This document shows positions 43,515 through 57,169 of a stretch of 64,000 nt of DNA, piece after piece. The stretch lies in assembly GCF_003265705.1 (NCBI RefSeq), contig NW_020312966.1, positions 26,062,794 to 26,126,793 of the forward strand, read 5' to 3'. The position numbers and the translations under genes were made by a program. The notes beneath the pieces were generated by a model. That model was not told where the DNA came from. It did no database searches and saw only the letters and a list, made by a program, of their open reading frames with translations. Every line of letters begins with the position of its first letter. The first letter of the stretch is position 1. The stretch comes from Callorhinus ursinus (lineage: Eukaryota > Chordata > Mammalia > Carnivora > Otariidae).

Positions 43515-44850
43515 CTGAAATTGAGGATGTCCTCCTGGAGAACTTCTTACTCTGGTGGAGGCTGTCCCCGTTCTAGCATGGAGCTACTCTGCTCCTGCTT
43601 CTGAATCTTCCTCGCCTCTTCCCACCCCTCAAATCCTACCCGTGACACAGGCACACGGAAGGAAGTTAGTGTCAGCAATGGGTGCGTCTTGTGAAATTGG
43701 AAGAAACTTTGCTTTTCATTATTAGGCAGTGTAAATGCATACTTTAGAATAGTATGCACGTTCATTCTGTAGTAACAGAGAACGTGACCATGGAGCAACA
43801 CGGATGGAACTTAAAATTCTAACACTGTGGCAAAGGAGCTCTGCCAACAGTGGCGCCTTCTGTTTCCACCTGTGAAGCCTTCGCGGGGGGAGGCACTGCC
43901 CTCCCCTGTACACGAGGATGCTAGACACAAATATGGGACTAGCGGAATATGTTCTGACACTTGCTGTCAGTGCAGGACCTTGGTCCCTGACCCAAAGAAG
44001 TGATGAGCCTTACAAAGGTTTTAGCTTGTTGCCTAGAGGCACTTTCTAGACCTCCGCACACCCAGGGGCGGCGGGGTGGGGGTGGGGGTGGGGAATCTGA
44101 GCCAAGCAGCGTGTCTGAACTGGGGGCACAAAGATAGTATTTCAGGGAGGCCAATGCAGTTAGCTTATTTGGAACAGCGTACGAGAGAGGAGAAAGCTGC
44201 CGAGAGAGACAGAGAGGGAGCCCCAGTGTTGGCCGAGGGGCTTTCTTGCACCTTCAGTGGAATACTGGTTCATGATCAAGTGGGGTTAAAACTCCACGAG
44301 GCTGGGGAAAGAGCCCCTGGAAAAAAGCAAGCTGCTTACAAAGTGCTGGAAATAGCTCCCAGCAGCTGCCCTGAAGAGTTGCGCTTCCTGCACTGTTTTG
44401 GAATGTGGACAGCAAACCTCCCAGCCGCCAATGTAGCCAGAGACTTCCGGTCAATGGCGCTGGCTTGCTTAGCCTTTCTTGCTGTTCATAGTGAAACGGG
44501 AGATGGGAGATTTAAGCTAAGGGAAGAACTGTTAAATACAAATGAGTGAGAGTTTACAGGGTTGGAAAAAGAAGCTGTTTCTTTTTCCCAGCGGCTCCAG
44601 GTGAAAGCCGGTGCTAAGATTAAGAAATGCCTTTCAGGCACACATTGTGAAATCTTTTGTTGGCAGTCCCAAGTGAGTTCGGTGATCGCTCAGCAGAAAA
44701 CCAAACCTCTAAGGATCTTCGGGGCCTGCCCTGCGTACCCTAGCCTCGAACCCGCAAATCTGAGGGGTGGGCCTGCCAGCACCTTTATAGGAAGCCAAGG
44801 TAAACAAGGGCTTATTTTCATCAGGTTTGCAAATGCAGTTTATATTTAAT
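43515..44850. other. Intergenic with a 157-codon open frame of unknown meaning
   Basis: The open frame at 44076-44549 (plus strand) is the longest in this stretch that is not explained by GC content or a known repeat. It shows no domain, signal peptide or splice support. I found no repeat family either. Confidence 0.25.
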
Positions 44851-44851
44851 A

Positions 44852-45066
44852 CAGAGGTGGGAAAACTTTTTCTTCAGTGGGCCAAACAGTAAATATTTTA
44901 GGCTTTGTGGCCCAAACAGGGTCTGTTGAAACGACTCACATCTGCTACTGAAGCAGGGAAGTGGCCACAGATAATAGGAAAAGAGTAAGTGTGGCTATGT
45001 TCCAATAAAACTACAAAAACAGGGAGCTGGCCAGATATGGCCTGTGCGTCAGAGTTTGCAGGCTCC
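44852..45066 (-). mobile_element. hAT-type non-autonomous DNA transposon
   Basis: Imperfect terminal inverted repeats (CAGAGGTGGGAAAAC on the left, GTTTGCAGGCTCC on the right) enclose CAGTGGGCCAAACAGTAAATATTTTAGGCTTTG and GTTCCAATAAAACTACAAAAACAGG, well-known conserved blocks of a common mammalian hAT fossil. Confidence 0.7.
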
Positions 45067-45079
45067 AGATCTAAAGGAA

Positions 45080-47100
<2,021 letters not shown>

Positions 47101-47356
47101 TTCTTGTCTCAAGCGACTCCTCCTTCCAGGTCCCAGTAAATGTCACCTGGCCTTGGCGACAGGGCGCACAGACCCCTTGTCCCGGCGCGTCCCCGTGACT
47201 GTGTAACTTGGGCTTTATTCCACGTAGCAAGGCTGCGCGCATGGATGCCCTTGATAGGTTTGAATGGGAGGCTGGGTCAGAAAGGGTGAGAGGTGTCCAC
47301 GAAACGTGATCTAAACGCGAGAGAGAAAGAAAAGCTAACCCGCCACGGGGCACGCG

Positions 47357-47429
47357 TGTTTCCGCCCGGTTTCGAACCGGGGACCTTGCGCGTGTGAGGC
47401 GCACGTGATAACCGCTACACCACGGAAAC
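47357..47429 (-). tRNA. tRNA-Val (CAC)
   Basis: This is a complete 73-nt valine tRNA on the minus strand, with perfect acceptor GTTTCCG/CGGAAAC and discriminator A. The anticodon CAC (plus-strand gtg 47394-47396) lies in loop CTCACAC closed by TGCGC/GCGCA. The B box GGTTCGAAACC and A box TGGTGTAGCGG are intact. The T4 equivalent is plus-strand aaaa at 47330-47333, about 24 bases downstream. It differs from Val-AAC at the anticodon and at paired stem bases. Confidence 0.96.
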
Positions 47430-47439
47430 CCCTGAGCGC

Positions 47440-48000
47440 GCACGGGCGCTCTGGTAGCGCGCTCCTCGGCTGCCTGCGTTCAGCCGCGCTGGTTCCTAAA
47501 ACCCTGGGGTCTTCTCCCCACTCGGGTCTGTTTCGGAGTCGTTGTCTGCAGCCGCATTTTCAAGCCGACCCAAAACCAGCACCACGCCGAGGTCAAGAGG
47601 TATCCGACTCCCAGATATTAAGTATTTAAGTTCTAGGAGCCTTCTGCTAAAACCATGACCAGCGCCGGAATAATCTCAAACATCCTGGCGCTGACCAAGC
47701 TGGCATCTTACTCCGGCATCTCTCGGAATTCCTTCCCACCGGCTCACCCAGCATGGAAATGATTGCCGAACTCTGCTGGGTTTACCTTCAGACTCCGCGA
47801 AACGCCCCCCCCTTCTTTATGGGTCCCTAGTTCAGGCCCCTGATAGCTGTTCTTGCCCCTCTCCGCACAGCCCCCAGGCATGGCTCTCAGTCTATTCCCT
47901 GCCTACCTTGAAATTCAAAACTTTACTTCCTTTCGTCAAATTCCGCAAACAGAAACCATTTTCTTTCCTAATATAGGTTATTTATTATTTTTTAATAGAG
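47440..48000. other. Intergenic, CpG-containing flank of tRNA-Val, no gene
   Basis: Moderately CpG-rich to 47600. Nothing further recognised. Confidence 0.4.
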
Positions 48001-48009
48001 TTTTTTTTT

Positions 48010-49770
48010 TTTAAAGAGCTGTTTCACGTTCACAGAGCACAAGGTACAGACATTTGTTGAGAGTTCTTATCCTGAAAGGAAGTTGGATTTTGTTGAATGC
48101 TTTTTCTACATCTTTTGATCTGATCATGTACTTTTTCTCGCTTAGCCTGTTGGTGTGATGGATTCCATTAAGTGATTTTGAATGTTGAACCAGCCTTGCA
48201 CACCTGGAATAAATCCCACTTGGTCCTGGGATATTCTTTTTGTACGTCATTGGATTAAATTTGCTACTATTTTGCTGAGGATTTTAGTATCTGTGTTCAT
48301 AAGAGATACCTGTCTGGAGGCGTCTGTTCCTGTAATGTCTTTGTTTGATATTTGTATTAGGGTAACCTGACCTCATTGAGTAAGCTTTGAAGTATTCCCT
48401 CTGCTTCTGTCTTTTGAAAGAGATAATAGAGAATTGGTATAATTTCTTCCTTAAATGTTTGGCAAAATTCACCATGAACTTATCTGGGCCTGAAATTTCT
48501 GTTTTGGAATGTTATTAATTACTGATTCAATTTTTTAAATACATGTAGGCCTGTTCAGATTATTTCTTTCTTCTTGTGTGAGTTTTGGCAAATCTTGTCT
48601 TCACAATTCCAATTGGTCCATTTCATCTAGGTTATCCACACTGTGGGCATAAAGGTTGTTCATAATAGTCCTTTATTATCCTTTTAGTATGCATGGGATC
48701 TGTAGTGATGTCCCCTCTTTCAATTCTGATATCATTAATTTGTGTCTTCTCTCTTTTTTTCTTAGTTAGCCTGGTGAGAGGCTGATTGATTTTATTGACT
48801 CAAAGAACCAGCTTTTGGTTTCAATGATTTCCTGTTTCTAATTTCTGCTCTAATTTTTCTTTATTTTTTTTCCTGCTTACTTTGGATAATTAGGACTTCT
48901 TTTTCTCCTTTCCTTGAATGGAAGCTTAGATGATTCATTTCAGATCTTTCATTTCAAATATATGGATTCAATGCTATACATTTCCCTATAAGCATTTCTT
49001 TCACCGTATCAAAGAAATTTTGATAATTTGTATTTTCATTGTCATTTAATTAAAAAAATTTTTAAATTTCTCCTGAGAATTTTTCTTTGTCCGATGTGTT
49101 ATTTAGAAGTGTGCAGTTTAGTCTCCAGGTATTTGGGGATTTTCCTGCTCTCTGTTATTGATTGCTACTTTGATTTCATTGTGGTCTGAGATCAGACATG
49201 TATGATCTCAATTCTTTTAAATGTGTTAAGGTGTGTCTTGTGGCTCAGAATGTGGTCTATCTTGATGAATGTTCCATTTGAGTTTAAGAATGTGTGTTCT
49301 GCTGTTGTTGGATAAGCTGTCTGGAGATGCTGATTTCGTCAAGGGAGAATCGAACCCCTTATCATTCTATAATGCTCCTTTCTATCCCTGATAATCTTCC
49401 TTGGTCTGAAGTTGGCTCTGTCTGAAATTAATATCATTACTCCTTCTTTCTCTTTACTAATGTTAGCATGGTATACCTTTCTCCATTCATTAACCTTTAG
49501 TCTATAAATGTCCTTATATTTAAAGTGGGTTTCTTGTAGACAAAATATAGTCTTGTTTCTTGGTCCACTCTGACAGTCTCTGTCTTTTAATTGGTGCATT
49601 TAGACCATTGACATTTAAACTGATTCCTGATAGAGTTGGATTAATATTTCCCATAATACTTCCCAAATTTTCTATTTGATGCCTTCGTTTTTCATTCTTA
49701 TTTTTGTCTTCTACTCTTTTTCTGTCTTTTGTGGTTTTAGCTGAGCATTTTATATTATTTCATTTTCTCT
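48010..49770 (-). mobile_element. L1 ORF2 (endonuclease and RT regions), minus strand, dead
   Basis: On the minus strand this runs from the beginning of ORF2 (endonuclease, about 49770-49200) into the reverse transcriptase region (to about 48030). The open frame 49599-49339 keeps the endonuclease block with the catalytic CLQETHF motif followed by a Y-R-L-K-V-N-E-W-R-K-V-Y-like block. Stops and frameshifts elsewhere make it non-functional. A T run at 48001-48012 marks the left limit. Confidence 0.88.
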
Positions 49771-50029
49771 CACTGACAGACTGAGCCCACAGCACACAGC
49801 GCTTCCGGTCTGTCCCCTCACACCTTGAATGACTCCAGAAAGAACTGTGAATCGCGGACCTTATTTAAGAAGTCTCTAGGGAAAGCCAGACCCAACAGGG
49901 GAGGAAATGATAAGGGCGGTAGAGGGACCTCAGCAAGCCGTGAATACAGCATCACTTCTAGCCAGGTAAACGTAAAACCCCACACTGCAAGCCTGTTGAC
50001 CCCAGTTCCTTTCAGCAGCACTCGTGTTT

Positions 50030-50600
50030 GGCTTTCAAAAAATGACAAGTCATGATGAAAGACAAAAACACAATTTTTAGAGACAGAGAAGGCCTAAGAA
50101 TTAGATTCTTAGTGGAAATTTTTGGAGTCATCAGACCAGGAATTTAAAACAACTATGATTAATGTACCCCAAGGGCTTTCAGGGGAGAGAACAGTTTTCT
50201 TTCCCCTCTGAGGGTCCCTGGCTGGGTCTGGAAATTAGACTGACAGAGACTGATGCACAGGAGGAATGCACACACATTTATGTGAGTTTTACGGGGCGGG
50301 GGGCCTTCCTGAGGAAGGAAGATTCAGAGACAGGGCTAAAGCTGAGGGCTTTTATGTGGGATTTCATGAAGGAGGCGGGAGGCCTTGCCTGGAGAGGAGC
50401 CAGGATAAGAATGATGGCGGACTTCTCCTCAGAAACCATGCAAGCACGAAGAGTGGAGTCAAATGTTTAAAGCATTGAGAAAAACTACTACCAGTGTGGA
50501 ATTCTGTTACAGTGAAACTATCCTTCAATGTGCCGAAGAAGGAGCCTTTGTCAGACGAACAAGAGTAGAAGGAATACATTGTCATAGATGGGCCTTGCGA
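50030..50600 (+). mobile_element. Old L1 5'-region pieces around an LTR-like insert, plus strand
   Basis: GTCATCAGACCAGGAATTTAAAACAACTATGATTAATGT (about 50128-50164) and AATTCTGTTACAGTGAAACTATCCTTCAA near 50500 resemble the 5' UTR/ORF1 zone of old L1s. The piece between, about 50180-50410, resembles a class I ERV LTR (GGGTCTGGAAATTAGACTGACAGAGACTGATG). Assignment is tentative. Confidence 0.4.
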
Positions 50601-50999
50601 GAAAAGAAGTACTTCACAGAGAAGGCAGACGGAGTCTGCAGAAGCTACGGAAGAACACCCCAGAAGGAATACAGGAAGGAGACTGTGCCCAGGTACCTGG
50701 TGGGCAGTCTCCTGGGTCTCCCGAGGCCTCCAGGTCACAGGGACCCTGTGGGCCTCAGGCAGCAGGGGATGGGTAACAACATGAGCTGCTGAGTCTCATC
50801 CCTAGATGGTAAGTGCCGGGCCCCCAAATCTCGTGGTCCTGGGTCACGTCTGGGGGGGACCTGGTTCTGTGTTGCTGGGGATCCATCTTGTGCACTCGAA
50901 TTCCTCAGCTTTCTCCCGGTCTGCAGTGTCTTCCTAACCTCGACTCTCTGCCTCAGGCTGCCTGCGTGTTTCTTCACGAAGGAAAAAACTAAGAAAGAA

Positions 51000-51260
51000 T
51001 GGCTGGAGCCAGGGGTGGTAGGATGAGACCACCCCCGAATCTGCCACTTTGGCGTGAGGATTATTTTGACCTGAAGGCACCGGAGAAGCAGCAAGAAAAG
51101 CTCTCTGCCCTCCCCCCACGGGCCGCAAAGCAGGACAGAAATTTACAAAGGGGCCCATCCTCCCCCCACCCCCCCCCCACCCACGCCACACGAAAGTTAA
51201 TCCCCAGGACAGCTCTAGACCCTTCTGATGGAGAAGGCACAACCTTAAATCTATTTAACA
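51000..51260 (-). mobile_element. ERV LTR-like terminal fragment, minus strand
   Basis: AATCTGCCACTTTGGCGTGAGGATTATTTTGACCTGAAGGC at about 51038-51078 is the inverted counterpart of the block at 11820-11855. No coding content. Confidence 0.4.
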
Positions 51261-51599
51261 CACCTCCTCCTGCGCACTGGGCTTGTCCGGGTCACCTCCC
51301 CGTGACTGGCCTCCCGCACACGAGTTTCTCTCTTTGTCCTTAGCGGACGCCGGTGCCGAGTTCAGCCCACCTCTGGGACTGGCTCCTCTCCCCCTGGGTC
51401 TCTCCCAGGCGCGCAGGAGGCATACCTGTTAACAAACTTCTCTTTTTCTTTCTCTGCTCTCTTGTTACAGAGTTCCCAGCCAAGGGCTTCCAAGAGTAGA
51501 GAGAAAATGAATTTCCCTCCCCTTCCAGAGTAACGGACACCCTATGTACCCTGGGGCTGGGTCCACAGGTCCTCCGCGAAGGCGGAGAGACCCCTAGAA

Positions 51600-52060
51600 A
51601 GGCAGGTGCAGAAGCTGGTGACCCAGCGGAGGAAGGCTGCACGGGGGCCGCGGGTTCCGGGGACTGGATGGCCCGGGGTGCGGGGGGCTGGAGGGCCCCG
51701 GGGTGCCGGGTGCTGGAGGGCATGGGGTGCCGGGGGGCTGGAGGGTGCGGGGGGCTGGAGGGCCCCGCGGGTCCGGGTGCTGGAGGGCACGGGGTGCCGG
51801 GGGGCTGGAGGGCACCGGCCTTCGCTCCAAGCCCGAGGTAGAGGCAGAAACCACAGGAGCCGCGCGGTCCACCGCGCAGACGCCTCCTCCCAGCCTCTCC
51901 GGGGGCCGGGAAACCGGGCTCCTGCGCTCCTCCTAGCCCTCAGGGGGTGCGGGCCTGGGCCTAGAGAGGCTCACCGAGGCGCGGCCGGCTTCCTGGAGGA
52001 GGCGGTCCTGCGGAGGCCGAGGCTGGAGCCAGGCGCAGGGGAGAAGGAAGTAAGGAAGGT
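51600..52060. promoter_or_regulatory. CpG-rich block next to tRNA-iMet
   Basis: A GC- and CpG-rich segment ending about 70 bases before the initiator tRNA. It contains a G-rich minisatellite. Proline-rich or glycine-rich open frames on both strands derive from the repeat. Confidence 0.5.
51655..51825. repeat. G-rich minisatellite, about 22-24 bp unit
   Basis: Irregular copies of GGGTGCCGGGGGGCTGGAGGGC, about seven in total, some with CCCCG or CAT variants between. The G runs could form G-quadruplexes on the plus strand. Confidence 0.88.
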
Positions 52061-52129
52061 GTGAAACAAGCTGGTGAAGGGCCTGGTCGTTCCCATGGTA
52101 AATAATAAGAGCAAGCCCGTTGCTCGCAG

Positions 52130-52201
52130 AGCAGAGTGGCGCAGCGGAAGCGTGCTGGGCCCATAACCCAGAGGTCGATGGATCGAAACCATCCTCTGCT
52201 A
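52130..52201 (+). tRNA. Initiator tRNA-Met (CAT)
   Basis: This is a complete 72-nt cytosolic initiator tRNA. Diagnostic features are the A1-T72 pair (acceptor AGCAGAG/CTCTGCT), three G-C pairs at the base of the anticodon stem (GGG/CCC), C at position 33 before anticodon CAT (52162-52164) and the T loop ATCGAAA in place of TTCGANN. The A box TGGCGCAGCGG and B box GGATCGAAACC are intact. The T4 terminator is at 52207-52210. Used only for start codons by eIF2. Confidence 0.98.
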
Positions 52202-52214
52202 ACTGCTTTTGATT

Positions 52215-53830
52215 CCGTATCTGGAGGGAGATGGCCTCAGAAAGTTAAGTGCATGCTCATTAACTAAAATTCGTCTCTGACATTGCATCTGATTTCTAGA
52301 TATGTGTGGTATTTTCCACCCTTTTCCCCAATTGAGTGTATAGTTCCCTTCTTGCTCATTTCAAATGGCGGCAAATCTTACCTCTAGAAGAGAAAAAGGG
52401 AAGGTGACAAACCCAGTGTTTGCTTCCAACAGGTTAACCCACCTTCCAGTGAATAGAATCTACCTCAAGGTGGCATAGCACTTTGTATTTCCTTGCATAT
52501 TTTCTTATAACTGAAGGAAAAACATTACTTTTGCCTGAAACCATTGGTTACCGTAAATCTATATTGTCTTTTTTACTTGGGTGGGAGTTTTCTGTTTCTT
52601 TCCCTCTTTTGTCTATTTCTATGCATGATTTCATTACATTCATTTCAAGTTGATGGTAATGCGCTGCAAATTTTTCTCTAAAGCAATTTATGTACACTAA
52701 CTGGGAAGATGTCTTTTATAGCCTCTCCTTGTCCATATCCACAGAAACTGGATTGCTGGGAATGTCATGAGAAAAACAAGAAGTTAAATGTGAAATGGTA
52801 GAAAACAGTGGAATACATTAAAATGAAACATTTTGTGCATCAAATTCCATGGACAAACAAGGAAGAAAAATAGTCTTTCTGATATATTTGCCGAAGAAAT
52901 TGAGAGAAAATTACTAATCGAAATACTTTTAATGCGTGCCTAGAGTGTGGCAGGAAAATATAAAGTCTTCTAAACAATGGGAATTCACAGAGCAAGATAA
53001 CAAAAGCAAAAATATTAATAAGAAGGTGTATGCGGTAGACCTGGTATGTTCCCTCAGTTTAGTGGTGAAGATGTTCCTGTTTGGCAAGACCAACCATCTT
53101 CAATTTATTTTGCTTGTTTACCCCCTAAGAGCATTTTAATTAACTTTAAATGTCCAGGTATAGTAGATCGGTTGAATAAACAGTGACATACGGACTCAAA
53201 GGAGAAGACCTATGCAGCTACAAAAGACATAGACTGATTTCAGGAGATATTACTAAGTGCGGGGTGGGGTGGGCAAACCAGCGCAGATGAACATTACACT
53301 ATGTTACCATTTTTTAAGACGGGAAGTTAGGAAAACCTACACATTTAGTATTATTCATAGATAACCCGTGAAACTGGTTATCTTAGAGGGTAGTAATAGT
53401 TGGGGGGGGGAATTGAGTATAAAGGACTATGGGAAGACTATTTCGCTGAGTATACTTTTTTGCAAACTTTTACCTTTTGAAAGCATGTGAAAAATCTGCC
53501 TGAAAATTAGAAATGAGCCAGTCTGACGGAGATGATGGAGGGGGCTGCTTTGGCCCATCCCTTCATTGTTTTAACCAAGAACAGTGTCTTTAAGCAATTT
53601 TAATTCCTTGGAGTCTTTATGAATTGCCACAGTATTTTGTGTTCTCACACATTGCTTTCCAGTGGTCTTCTGAAAGGTTTCCTCATAAATTTAAATCACT
53701 CCAAAGAATGTAAGTGCTAGCATATGGTAAAATTTGGACATGAAGAAAGAGTCCAATCAATGATTGGATTTTGTCCATTGGAAACTAAAAGCTCTAACAA
53801 TTTGATATGCACTAGCATTCTCTAAAAATA
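52215..53830. other. Intergenic, no gene recognised
   Basis: AT-rich, with a G8 run at 53402-53409. No exon or nameable repeat. Confidence 0.4.
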
Positions 53831-53837
53831 TACTTGG

Positions 53838-54262
53838 TGAAATAAGGACAGAGAGACAAATACCATATGACCTCATTTGTATGTGGAATCTAACACAAAA
53901 ACAAACAAAAGAGCTCATAGATACAGAGAACCAATCGGTGGCTGTGGAGGCAGAAGGTGGCAAAATGGAAGACCAGGGTCAAAAGGTACAAACTTCCCGT
54001 TACAAGAGAAGTAAGTCCTGGGGAGGTAATGTACATCATGGTGACTGTCATAAATAATACTGAATTGCATATATGAAACTTGCTAAGAGAGGAGATCTGA
54101 AAAGTTCTCATCACAAGTAAAAAAGAAAATGTAACCATGTATGGTAATGGACGTTAACTAGATTTATGGTGATCATTTCACAATATATATAAATATCAAA
54201 TCACTATGTTGTACACCTGCAACTAATGTTATATGTTAATTATACCTCAGTTTAGAAAATAT
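53838..54262 (+). mobile_element. L1M (MA/MB-like) 3' end, plus strand
   Basis: The typical succession is present: GACAAATACCATATGACCTCA, TGTGGAATCTAACACAAAAACAAACAAAAGAGCTCATAGATACAGAGAACC, GGGGAGGTAATGTACATCATGGTGACT and CACTATGTTGTACACCTGCAACTAATGTTATATGTTAATTATACCTCAG. It is 5'-truncated and non-coding. Confidence 0.85.
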
Positions 54263-54264
54263 GG

Positions 54265-54750
54265 CATGCTTTTATTTAACAGTTGAAAAACGTTCATGAA
54301 TTCTTTTTTCTTTTAAAAGTATTTCTATTCTATAACTGTCCCAGAATTATGTCCCAAAATATTGCATTTCTATGCTTAAAGGCTGTGATTACCTTATCAT
54401 ACTAGTCTAAAGCAGAAAAACATAAAAATTGAGAAATGATTTGTAGTTATTTCAAGTGTTTGTTTTAAGTGTTTTTCTTCTGGTTTGAGTTGTCTTTAAA
54501 TTCAATAGCATGCAATCAATAAAAAGTAAATATAAAATTTTTCATAAGTATACAGTATATGAAAAAGAAAATTGTATTGGAACTTAGTGAAAGGGACGGG
54601 ATTTCCGCCCCCCGCCCCCCTTTAGGTCATTAGGTCATGGGTCTGCAGATGACAATTTCTAGGGGCTGGAATGGAAAGGATTTGGTACAGATAGTAAAAT
54701 GATTAGTAGTTTACAGAAAGGAGCTAGGAATTGAACTAAAAGGCACAGAA
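54265..54750. other. Intergenic, no gene
   Basis: AT-rich sequence to the 3' side of tRNA-Gln (CTG). The T4 terminator of that gene falls at 54737-54740 as plus-strand aaaa. Confidence 0.4.
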
Positions 54751-54752
54751 AG

Positions 54753-54824
54753 AGGTCCCACCGAGATTTGAACTCGGATCGCTGGATTCAGAGTCCAGAG
54801 TGCTGACCATTACACCATGGGGCC
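54753..54824 (-). tRNA. tRNA-Gln (CTG)
   Basis: This is a complete 72-nt glutamine tRNA on the minus strand. The anticodon CTG (plus-strand cag 54789-54791) lies in loop CTCTGAA closed by CTGGA/TCCAG. The A box TGGTGTAATGG and B box AGTTCAAATCT are intact. The acceptor GGCCCCA/TGGGACC has a C.A mismatch at the third pair, shared with the Gln-TTG gene at 58395. The T4 terminator corresponds to plus-strand aaaa 54737-54740. Confidence 0.93.
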
Positions 54825-54989
54825 CCCTTAACGTGGGCTCTTTCTGATGTTTAGATGACAGTTTTCCTCTCCCAAGTCCCCTGGCCTTTCTGCCTAAAAG
54901 GTACATGTAAGCACGCGCTGCTCTGCCTCTGGGATGATGGGGACCGCTACCTGTTGCACACCCTCTGCACCAGAGTCTTAACAGAAAAC

Positions 54990-56010
54990 ATCGGCTTCCA
55001 GACGTCAGGAATCCTCCCCTCCAGCCCCGAATTTCTCCCACGCGGTTCGGGAGCTGGGCGCCCGCGCCCCTGTTCCTTCGCGGGAAAGCGGGCGAGGCCG
55101 TGGCGGAGGCCGAGCCCTCCCCGAGGTGCAGGCTCCGTGACACGTGTTTCGTGGCGTTATCTCACCGCAGGCTCACGGCCGCCCTGAGCTGGGACCATTG
55201 TCGCTCTTTACTGGGGAGACACCTGAGGTCCTCACGCTGCTTTATCAGAATCTCTTCCTTCCGCCAACAACGGTCCTGAGAAGGTAGCCGGAGCCTGCGG
55301 ACGCCCTGCCCGAGAGCTGTCCACGCAAGTACAGGTGCTCGGACCGCGGGGCGGGAGGAGGGTCGCGGGGGTACTTGTGGGGGGGGGCGGGGGACGAGGA
55401 GGGAGGGGGGGCGCGGGGGCACTTGGGGGGGGGGCTGGGGACGAGGCGGGAGCAGGGTCGCGGGGGTACTTGGGGGGGCTGGGGACCAGGAGGGAGGAGG
55501 GTCGCGGGGGCCCCTGTGGGGGGGCTGGGGGCGAGGCGGGAGGAGGGTCTCCGCGGCCCTGGGGCACCTCGGGTCGCGGTGGGGGCCCCTCAGGAGCGCT
55601 CCCGCACCAGCCCCGCGCCCTCGCGTCCTCCTCCCAGACGGAAAGCGGGCGCAGGGGAGGCCCCCCGAACTCACACGAAGGCTCTGCGCCACCTGTCGCA
55701 CCCGTTGCCCGCACTGGGGTGGGCGCCCTCCGTCGAGCCCACGCGGCCGTGGGGAAGGCGCGCGCGTGTGTGGAGGGGGCGCGTCTTGCAGAAAGCGGGA
55801 CGCCGTTCTGACCGCGCGCCTGAGGGAGCTACCTGGGGGCCTCCCGCCCGCTCGGGGCGCGACTGCACTCGGCGTAGGGGCGAGGGCCGCGGCCACTTCC
55901 TCGGCTGCGCGGGGGGGGGGCTGCCTCCCGGGGTCTCAGGGCGTCGCGGAGCCGCGCTTCCGGGCCGGCGCGCCCTCTGGTGGACATGGGCGGTAAAGCG
56001 CAGCGGAACA
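54990..56010. promoter_or_regulatory. Large CpG island beside tRNA-Gln (CTG)
   Basis: About 1 kb of high CpG density with several Sp1-like GGGCGG motifs. It holds a G-rich minisatellite. Long open frames of 158-297 codons exist in at least four frames on both strands, rich in Pro/Arg or Gly/Arg, and are composition artefacts. Promoter function for a pol II gene is possible, but no exon was supported. Confidence 0.6.
55340..55545. repeat. G-rich minisatellite, about 47-48 bp unit, four copies
   Basis: The core GTCGCGGGGGTACTTG recurs at spacing of 48, 47 and about 45 bases (near 55363, 55411, 55457 and 55501), each followed by a long G run and GGGGACGAGGAGGGAGG. It has strong G-quadruplex potential on the plus strand. 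Confidence 0.9.
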
Positions 56011-56014
56011 GCCC

Positions 56015-56955
56015 CCAACGCCCCAAACAGGGGCCGCTCAACTCCACAACACGCAGCTCTCCCTGTAAATACCGGGCTTCTCGGGGATTCCCTTGCAAAG
56101 GGAGTTTTGCAGGGTGGCTCTTACTGGACCACTGGGTCTTTTCTGGAAAGCTGGGCTGGGAATTTTCCTCAAGCTAGAACAGGTGGAGGATGGTCAAGGT
56201 CGGTTTGTTGTTTGCACAGAGGTGGTAGGAGATCCTCGGGAGAGAGGGTAAAAATCCTCCACAGGTGAGTCCAAACTGTCAAAACCTGGCAGAGATGAGG
56301 AAAAGGTCCTCACAAAGGAAATACGTTTAAGCCTGCGCTGTGAAATCCGCAGATTTCTCATTCCTTGACAAAACTAGTCAGAGATGAATACACTAGTTTG
56401 ATCACATCTTCCAATGCTAAAGGGAAAAACAGTCCCAATGGCCTTGGCCCTGCGGGGTCCAGAAGGCGCCCCTGACTTGAGCAGCCCTGGATCTCCGTTT
56501 AGCAGACAGGATATCTGTGCTGCTCCTGGGCCGCCCCCTGCGGGCCTCCTTCCCTCCCTCAGCTGATGCGGGGTGGGAGCCAAGGTGGGGCATGAGTAGG
56601 AGCCCACTAAGTGCACGGTTCAGAAGGCAGTGTCTCCTTCCTGAGCCCTCAGAAAGGAAACAGGGGCACCTTCAGCCCAAAACCTTGCTTCCTGGGCAGC
56701 ACTCACAAATCTTCAATTTAATCACAAACGTGCTATTCGTGCTTTCCAGAGGCTAGGCCCCTGACAGGCACTGGGCTCCTTACAACCAACAGGTAATCAA
56801 AACTAGGCGCATGCAGACCTCAGGATGAATGGACAGGTATGCAGCAAAAGGAACCTTTCTTCCCTGAGGTGAATTATCACCGAAAAACATGCAAAATACA
56901 GTGGTCCAATCCCCCCACCCCTCCTGCCTTTAGCTACTGAGTGGCCTCATTAAGA
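56015..56955. other. Intergenic, no gene
   Basis: No supported exon or nameable repeat. Confidence 0.35.
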
Positions 56956-56968
56956 CAAGTCATGGTTG

Positions 56969-57156
56969 GGGCCTCCGACTCTTGGTTTTGGATCAGGTCG
57001 TGATCTCCCTATCAGGGGACTGAGCCCCTGGTCTGGGCTCTGGGCTCACCAGGGAGTCAGCTTCCCCCCCTGCTCCTCCCCTCTGCCCCCCCCCCCCACC
57101 CCAGCTTGCTCACTCTCTTTCTTAAATAAATACATAAATAAATCTTAAAAAAAAAA
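56969..57156 (+). mobile_element. CAN SINE, divergent, plus strand
   Basis: A plus-strand carnivore SINE lacking the first part of the head: GGCCTCCGACTCTTGGTTTTGGATCAGGTCGTGATCTC, a C-rich body with a C12 run, and the tail CTTAAATAAATACATAAATAAATC plus A10. The flanks aagtcatggttg (56957-56968) and aagttgtggttg (57155-57166) match at 10 of 12 positions. Confidence 0.88.
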
Positions 57157-57169
57157 GTTGTGGTTGAAA

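Noticed and set aside
44735..44765. tRNA-like CTCGAACCC motif
   Set aside because: No flanking acceptor, anticodon or D-arm pairing could be formed.
55162..56268. Several 110-297 codon open frames on both strands
   Set aside because: They are Pro/Arg- or Gly/Arg-rich readings of a CpG island and a G-rich minisatellite. Overlap in four or more frames indicates base composition, not coding.
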